Below, piece by piece: positions 59,064 to 64,000 of a stretch of DNA of 64,000 nt (positions within the stretch are counted from its first letter, which is position 1; each line of letters begins with the position of its first letter). The notes beneath the pieces were generated by a model. The model worked only from the letters and a program-made list of their open reading frames with translations. It was not told the DNA's origin and searched no databases. The DNA is from Scolanthus callimorphus (taxonomy: Eukaryota; Cnidaria; Anthozoa; Actiniaria; Edwardsiidae). The stretch is taken from assembly GCA_033964015.1 (NCBI GenBank), contig CM066924.1, forward strand, positions 24,920,280-24,984,279, in the 5' to 3' direction. Made by a program: the position numbers and the translations under genes.

Positions 59064-59291
59064 AATACTCTACGGCGTCCAACAGGCGAGATGAAAAATT
59101 ATCATAATTCTGCCGTATTTATACGAAAATTTCTAAAACCTTATGCTAAACGTAGTTATGTAATCTTACATCATAAAACAATTGTTTTGTCGCGAAGAAC
59201 AAACAATTATATAATTGTGATTCCATATGCTCAGAACCGTAATGAAAACGCTTTCCAACTGCACGATGTTACGTTGGAAAGCATTTATTCA
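59051..59291. repeat. A1 split direct repeat of the Ngaro element
   Basis: Upstream terminal repeat with respect to the element's reading direction. Same 241 bp as A2. Confidence 0.9.
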
Positions 59292-60140
59292 CTTGTAGTT
59301 CGATGTTTGAAGGAAATGTGCGTAAATATGCTAATGAGTGCCGGATTATGTTTTCGCGCGCAATCAGTGGGGAGCCTGTGTCATATGTAAACAGGATTAA
59401 AGGATTAAAGTCGGCTGAGTTAGTAAATGGCATGAAACACTACTTCTTTGTATTTTTCTTTTTACGAGTTGCTAGATTAGCTGAAAAAAGAAAAAAAAAT
59501 TTGCCTCGAAGGTTGACAGTAGCCTTAATTCGTTCTTTGTTTTATTGAATCGGCACGGATTATTTATTGCGGTCAATACCGCCTAAAAAGAAGTTTTGCA
59601 TGATTGAACGTCCACAAGTAAAAGACTGGTTTCCATATAATCGCGCCGATCTCTTCTGTCTCGCCAGTCGCATGAAAAATGTGCACACGCGATCCATGCG
59701 TTTATATGGAAACACTTCTCTCGCGATCGGAAGATTGAATGAGATTATATGGAGACATTCAAAAGCGTTCGAAAGCAACTGATGCGATCGGAATGTATCC
59801 CAGAATTCATTGTTTCGAGACCAGCAGTCATCTCGGTCGCCTACACTTTCAAAATGGCGCACAAAACATTCATATTCTAAACAATCGGTGAGATTATATG
59901 GAAACATACGATCGCATCGAATCGCATGAATCTCATGGACAGGATCGCGTGTGCACTATCACTGTGTGAAAACACGGAAATCACGACATTTCCTGGTTCA
60001 TAAATTTTCGTTGATACGCGGCAAATACTGGAAAATGACACGCGGCGTGTCTTGACGTTTCTTACCCAGTATCTGTGGCACGACACGTGTATTGGAGTAT
60101 CATGGTACGAGATACGCGCTACGTGACGTGTCATTAAATT
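59292..60140. other. Spacer, short dispersed repeat
   Basis: Words such as GTTTATATGGAAACACTTCTC and GATTATATGGAAACATACGATC (59698, 59891) recur in opposite orientation, an inverted repeat around a TTTCAAAATGGCG core. No gene recognised. Confidence 0.4.
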
Positions 60141-60144
60141 TATT

Positions 60145-60706
60145 GATACCCGAACACGAACACGAACCACGCGGCGTGTCCTGAAGTATCATGATCCTGA
60201 AACTTCTGACTTCTCGTGTCAAGAAAAATCACGAGACGAGGTACGTCCACGACACGCAATCAATAACGTGTCTGGAAGAATCATGTTCCTGACACGCCGA
60301 CTTCTCGTGTCAAGAAAAATCACGAGACGAGGTACGTCCACGACACGCAATCAATAACGTGTCTGGAAGAATCATGATCCTGAAACTTCTGACTTCTCGT
60401 GTCAAGAAAAATCACGAGACGAGGTACGTCCATGACACGCAATCAATAACGTGTCTTGAAGAATCATGATCCTGAAACTTCTGACTTCTCGTGTCAAGAA
60501 AAATCACGAGACGAGGTACGTCCATCACACGCAATCAATAACGTGTCTTGAAGAATCATGATCCTGAAACTTCTGACTTCTCGTGTCAAGAAAAATCACG
60601 AGACGAGGTACGTCCATGACACGCAATCAATAACGTGTCTTGAAGAATCATGATCCTGAAACTTCTGACTCCTCGTTTCAAGAAAAATCACGAGACGAGG
60701 TACGTC
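60145..60706. repeat. Satellite, left block (91/92-bp unit)
   Basis: About six units of CTTCTCGTGTCAAGAAAAAT + CACGAGACGAGGTACGTCC + ATGACACGCAATCAATAACG + TGTCTTGAAGAATCATGATC + CTGAAACTTCTGA. Most units are 92 bp and carry the GAAACTTCTGA variant; the second is 91 bp and has GACACGCCGA. Confidence 0.9.
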
Positions 60707-61857
60707 TGTACAGTCGCAATTTGTAATAATTGTCGCAATTTGTAATACCTGTCGCAATTTGTAATAAAGTTGTCGTGATTTGTAATACCTGTCGCAATTT
60801 GTAATAAAGTCGTCGCAATTTGTAATAAAAAAGCTGTCGCAATTTGTAATACACCTCCGTCGCAATTTGTAATAAAAAAAGCTGTCGCAATTTGTAAGAA
60901 ACCACCATCGCAATTTGTAATAAACAGCTATCAAGAATTAAAATTGGTGCCACAGCCTCCGTTTAAAAGAAAGGATGACAGGCAACAGTTTCATAATATT
61001 CGTCATGCACCGCCTGGTATTATGGCAAAAATCCTGGCCAGATACTACGTTAGATACGCAAGTTGCCAACATTGTAGGTCCAATCCGCAAATCAAAAAAG
61101 TGCCACACAGCTATAAACTTATAAACTAATTCGATTGCACAAGTCTCGGTATCTCCACAAAACAGGGCAGCACAAATAACACCCACACCGCTTCAATACA
61201 ACATTCCTTTTTATTGGGTAATTTTATCGGAAATGCGGATTTCCAAAAACTGTGAGATATCAGGAAAGTGGTGAACCATTGTACGACTTTTACTCGGAGT
61301 CACGTTGGAAATATTCGTTGCTCGATGTTGTGTTACGGTGGATCAATAAAAATAGGGCTCCTAAACTCGCTAAATAAGTGATCAAAACCCAGCTGTTCTC
61401 GTGCAAAAACTGTGACAGATGTGCACGCTCCAAGGTAAGAATATGAGATCGAAATGGAGAACTGGAGAAGTTGCCATTCCATGGCATTACGTGGCATTTC
61501 TTTTCCATTTTCCATAAATAAAAACCTTACACAAATAACAAAATTATTGTAGTTAAATGGCAACAGCTATACTTTGCTATTTCATTTGTAGCTCAAACCA
61601 GGCGATTTAATAGTTGCGTATTACAAATTGCGACGGAGGTGTATTACAAATTGCGACGGAGGTGTATTACAAATTGCGACAGCTTTGTTTATTACAAATT
61701 GCGACGGAGGTGTATTACAAATTGCGACAGCTTTTTTATTACAAATTGCGATGACTTTATTACAAATTGCGACAGGTATTACAAATTACGACAACTTTAT
61801 TACAAATTGCGACAGGTATTACAAATTGCGACAATTATTACAAATTGCGACTGTACA
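60707..61857. mobile_element. 1151-bp foldback element inside the satellite, duplication TACGTC
   Basis: TGTACAGTCGCAATTTG at the left and CAAATTGCGACTGTACA at the right are inverted. TACGTC is duplicated at 60701-60706 and 61858-61863. Each arm (60707-60920 and 61617-61857) is an irregular tandem of TGTCGCAATTTGTAATA units. The 700-bp centre is unique, with no transposase seen. Confidence 0.9.
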
Positions 61858-61863
61858 TACGTC

Positions 61864-63010
61864 CATGACACGCAATCAATAACGTGTCTGGAAGAATCAT
61901 TTTCCTGACACGCCGACTTCTCGTGTCAAGAAAAATCACGAGAGAAGGAACGTCCATCACACGCAATCAATAACGTGTCTGGAAGAATCATGTTCCTGAC
62001 ACGCCGACTTCTCGTGTCAAGAAAAATCAAGAGACGAGGTACGTCCATGTCACGCAATCAATAACGTGTCTGGAAGAATCATGTTCCTGACACGCCGACT
62101 TCTCGTGTCAAGAAAAATCAAGAGACGAGGTACGTCCATGTCACGCAATCAATAACGTGTCTGGAAGAATCATGTTCCTGACACGCCGACTTCTCGTGTC
62201 AAGAAAAATCAAGAGACGAGGTACGTCCATGTCACGCAATCAATAACGTGTCTGGAAGAATCATGTTCCTGACACGCCGACTTCTCGTGTCAAGAAAAAT
62301 CAAGAGACGAGGTACGTCCATGTCACGCAATCAATAACGTGTCTGGAAGAATCATGTTCCTGACACGCCGACTTCTCGTGTCAAGAAAAATCAAGAGACG
62401 AGGTACGTCCATGTCACGCAATCAATAACGTGTCTGGAAGAATCATGTTCCTGACACGCCGACTTCTCGTGTCAAGAAAAATCAAGAGACGAGGTACGTC
62501 CATGTCACGCAATCAATAACGTGTCTGGAAGAATCATGTTCCTGACACGCCGACTTCTCGTGTCAAGAAAAATCAAGAGACGAGGTACGTCCATGTCACG
62601 CAATCAATAACGTGTCTGGAAGAATCATGTTCCTGACACGCCGACTTCTCGTGTCAAGAAAAATCAAGAGACGAGGTACGTCCATGTCACGCAATCAATA
62701 ACGTGTCTGGAAGAATCATGTTCCTGACACGCCGACTTCTCGTGTCAAGAAAAATCAAGAGACGAGGTACGTCCATGTCACGCAATCAATAACGTGTCTG
62801 GAAGAATCATGTTCCTGACACGCCGACTTCTCGTGTCAAGAAAAATCACGAGAGAAGGAAAGTCCATGACACGCAATCAATAACGTGTCTGGCAGAATCA
62901 TGTTCCTGACACGCCGACACTTCTCGTGTCAAGAAAAAAAAAGAGAAGGTACGTCAATGACACGCAATAAAGAACGCACCTGGTAGAACTATGTTCCTGA
63001 CACGCCGACG
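61864..63010. repeat. Satellite, right block (91-bp unit)
   Basis: About twelve units of 91 bp, the central ones virtually identical (CAAGAGACGAGGTACGTCCA, TGTCACGCAATCAATAACGT, CATGTTCCTGACACGCCGAC). Units decay after about 62840 and fade by 63250. Confidence 0.95.
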
Positions 63011-63250
63011 TCTCAGCGGCGGACAAAAGTATCGTAAACACCCCGTTTCCCTTCCAATGTTGGAGCATGCCAATTTGAACTGAACACTGCGCACACCAAA
63101 CCACTTTGAACAGGGGAGCGGGAAACAGCCTGGATAGCTAGTGTTTTATATAATTTCTGGCTCCGATTGTCTCGTGTCAAGAAAATTTACGGAGACAAGT
63201 TACGTCCATGACACGCAATCTATAAAGCTCCTATTCGGTGTAATGATAAA

Positions 63251-64000
63251 CGTTCTTGACACGTACAGGAAACGCCGACCACCCTTTTACTAAAATGAAT
63301 GAAACTCAATGGATAACATGTCTGGTTGAACCATGTTCCAGAAACGCTGAGCTCCCTTGTACGTTTTATAGAAATAACAAATGGATTGCCACAAGACACG
63401 TGACAAGACGAAATTATTGAGTGTTTGACGTCATTCACTTTTTCGTCTGTGCTTAAAGATCCAGTGTCGGATGGGTTGTGACAATCATGATTGATTTGTC
63501 GTGTTAATCTAATACGGTAAGAAACTTTCAAAATAACACCATTAGTTTGTTGTTCCTAATTTTTATTATATAAACACCAATGAAATACCGGGTGATCTCC
63601 CGCGCGAAAACTTGATATCTTCACACGTGAAAATATCACACTTGCCTTTGCTCAATGCTCGATTATTAGGCTTAACTCAAATAAATTTTGAATTAGGTAT
63701 TTCATTAATGTTTATACTAGTTGTAGCTCTCGCTAAGTGCCAACGAGCAACAGAACCGTGTGAATCATGTTATGCCCTTTTCACAAAGTGAGTTTTTTTA
63801 AATTAAAACAAAAGTTGAAAGAAAATATTTTATTCTTTAGTGTTTCGTTTTGACATCAACGACACAGTTCCAGAAACAATCTACTGCACAAGAAAATTTT
63901 CCAGAATGGCTCAAGCAATAATTTGGGAAATGATCTCTGCCTATATACCTTTGATACAGACTATCACATGACTTAAACTGTTGTTTTCTTTAAAATATTC
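63251..64000. other. Right edge, no confirmed gene
   Basis: At 63842, after TTATTCTTTAG, an open frame reads VFRFDINDTVPETIYCTRKF and stops near 63973. It could be a terminal exon, but I cannot name it. Confidence 0.25.

Larger units (their letters stand above)
54653..59291 (-). mobile_element. Ngaro-type tyrosine-recombinase retrotransposon
   Basis: Read on the - strand: A1 repeat (59291-59051), gag region, RT-RNase H, tyrosine recombinase, B1 (55412-55314), A2 (55317-55077), a 325-bp spacer, B2 (54751-54653). A1 and A2 are both 241 bp, and the 67-residue translation across them is identical. B1 and B2 are both 99 bp. B1 and A2 overlap by TTCA. Split direct repeats in this order define Ngaro-like DIRS elements. 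No methyltransferase domain is seen between RNase H and recombinase, again Ngaro-like. Identical repeats suggest recent insertion. The A2-B2 spacer is unusual. Confidence 0.9.

Noticed and set aside
60596..60953. Repeat-rich frames with ITNCDSF/YYKLRQ periodicity on the - strand (and + at 61628-61908)
   Set aside because: They translate the TGTCGCAATTTGTAATA tandem arms of the foldback element; open in several frames, not a protein gene.
60145..63010. CRISPR-like array
   Set aside because: The 91/92-bp units are contiguous with no unique spacers; it is a eukaryotic satellite.

Overview
The window looks like AT-rich nuclear DNA of an early-branching metazoan, most likely an anthozoan cnidarian such as a stony coral. 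This is inferred from spliced animal genes with short exons and GT-AG introns, orthologues close to vertebrate ones, and dense DNA-transposon and retroelement debris. There is no bacterial-style operon, no CRISPR array and no recognisable tRNA or rRNA gene. Species cannot be fixed by eye.

Left part (1-27 kb) carries most host genes. RGP1 (1102-5383, + strand, seven exons, phase-consistent, 415 codons) encodes a subunit of the RAB6A exchange factor. KGD4/MRPS36 (9437-8961, -) and PYM1 (9725-10270, +, intronless) are head to head across 287 bp. A long unnamed gene runs on the - strand from about 24.1 kb to 13581, with six mutually phase-consistent coding exons. It starts head to head with COX5A (24352-26517, +, three exons). 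Many short inverted-repeat elements sit in introns and spacers.

Middle part (27-51 kb) is rearranged and repeat-rich. It holds a long foldback, 50-bp tandem repeats present in two places, and a 1.24-kb DNA transposon whose empty target site is preserved in the second copy of its flank. It also holds scattered, partly duplicated and partly inverted exons of a C-terminal-motor (kinesin-14 type) kinesin, a LINE tail, a 3.3-kb higher-order tandem array, a Harbinger-like element with another element nested in it, and the integrase end of an LTR retrotransposon.

Right part (51-64 kb) has a probable three-exon gene for a 67-residue protein with an RFX X-box upstream. Close by is a 128-bp tandem repeat carrying nine TGACGTCA sites. 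A nearly complete Ngaro-type tyrosine-recombinase retrotransposon (54653-59291) shows the A1...B1-A2...B2 split direct repeats. A 91/92-bp satellite (60.15-63.0 kb) is interrupted by a 1151-bp foldback element with a 6-bp target duplication.

The host genes serve unrelated functions (Golgi Rab6 activation, 2-oxoglutarate dehydrogenase assembly, exon-junction-complex recycling, cytochrome c oxidase). The interest lies mainly in the mobile-element architecture: several independent elements, most with CAGGG-like ends, flanked by 6-bp duplications; the split-repeat retroelement; the shuffled kinesin; and the CRE palindrome array.
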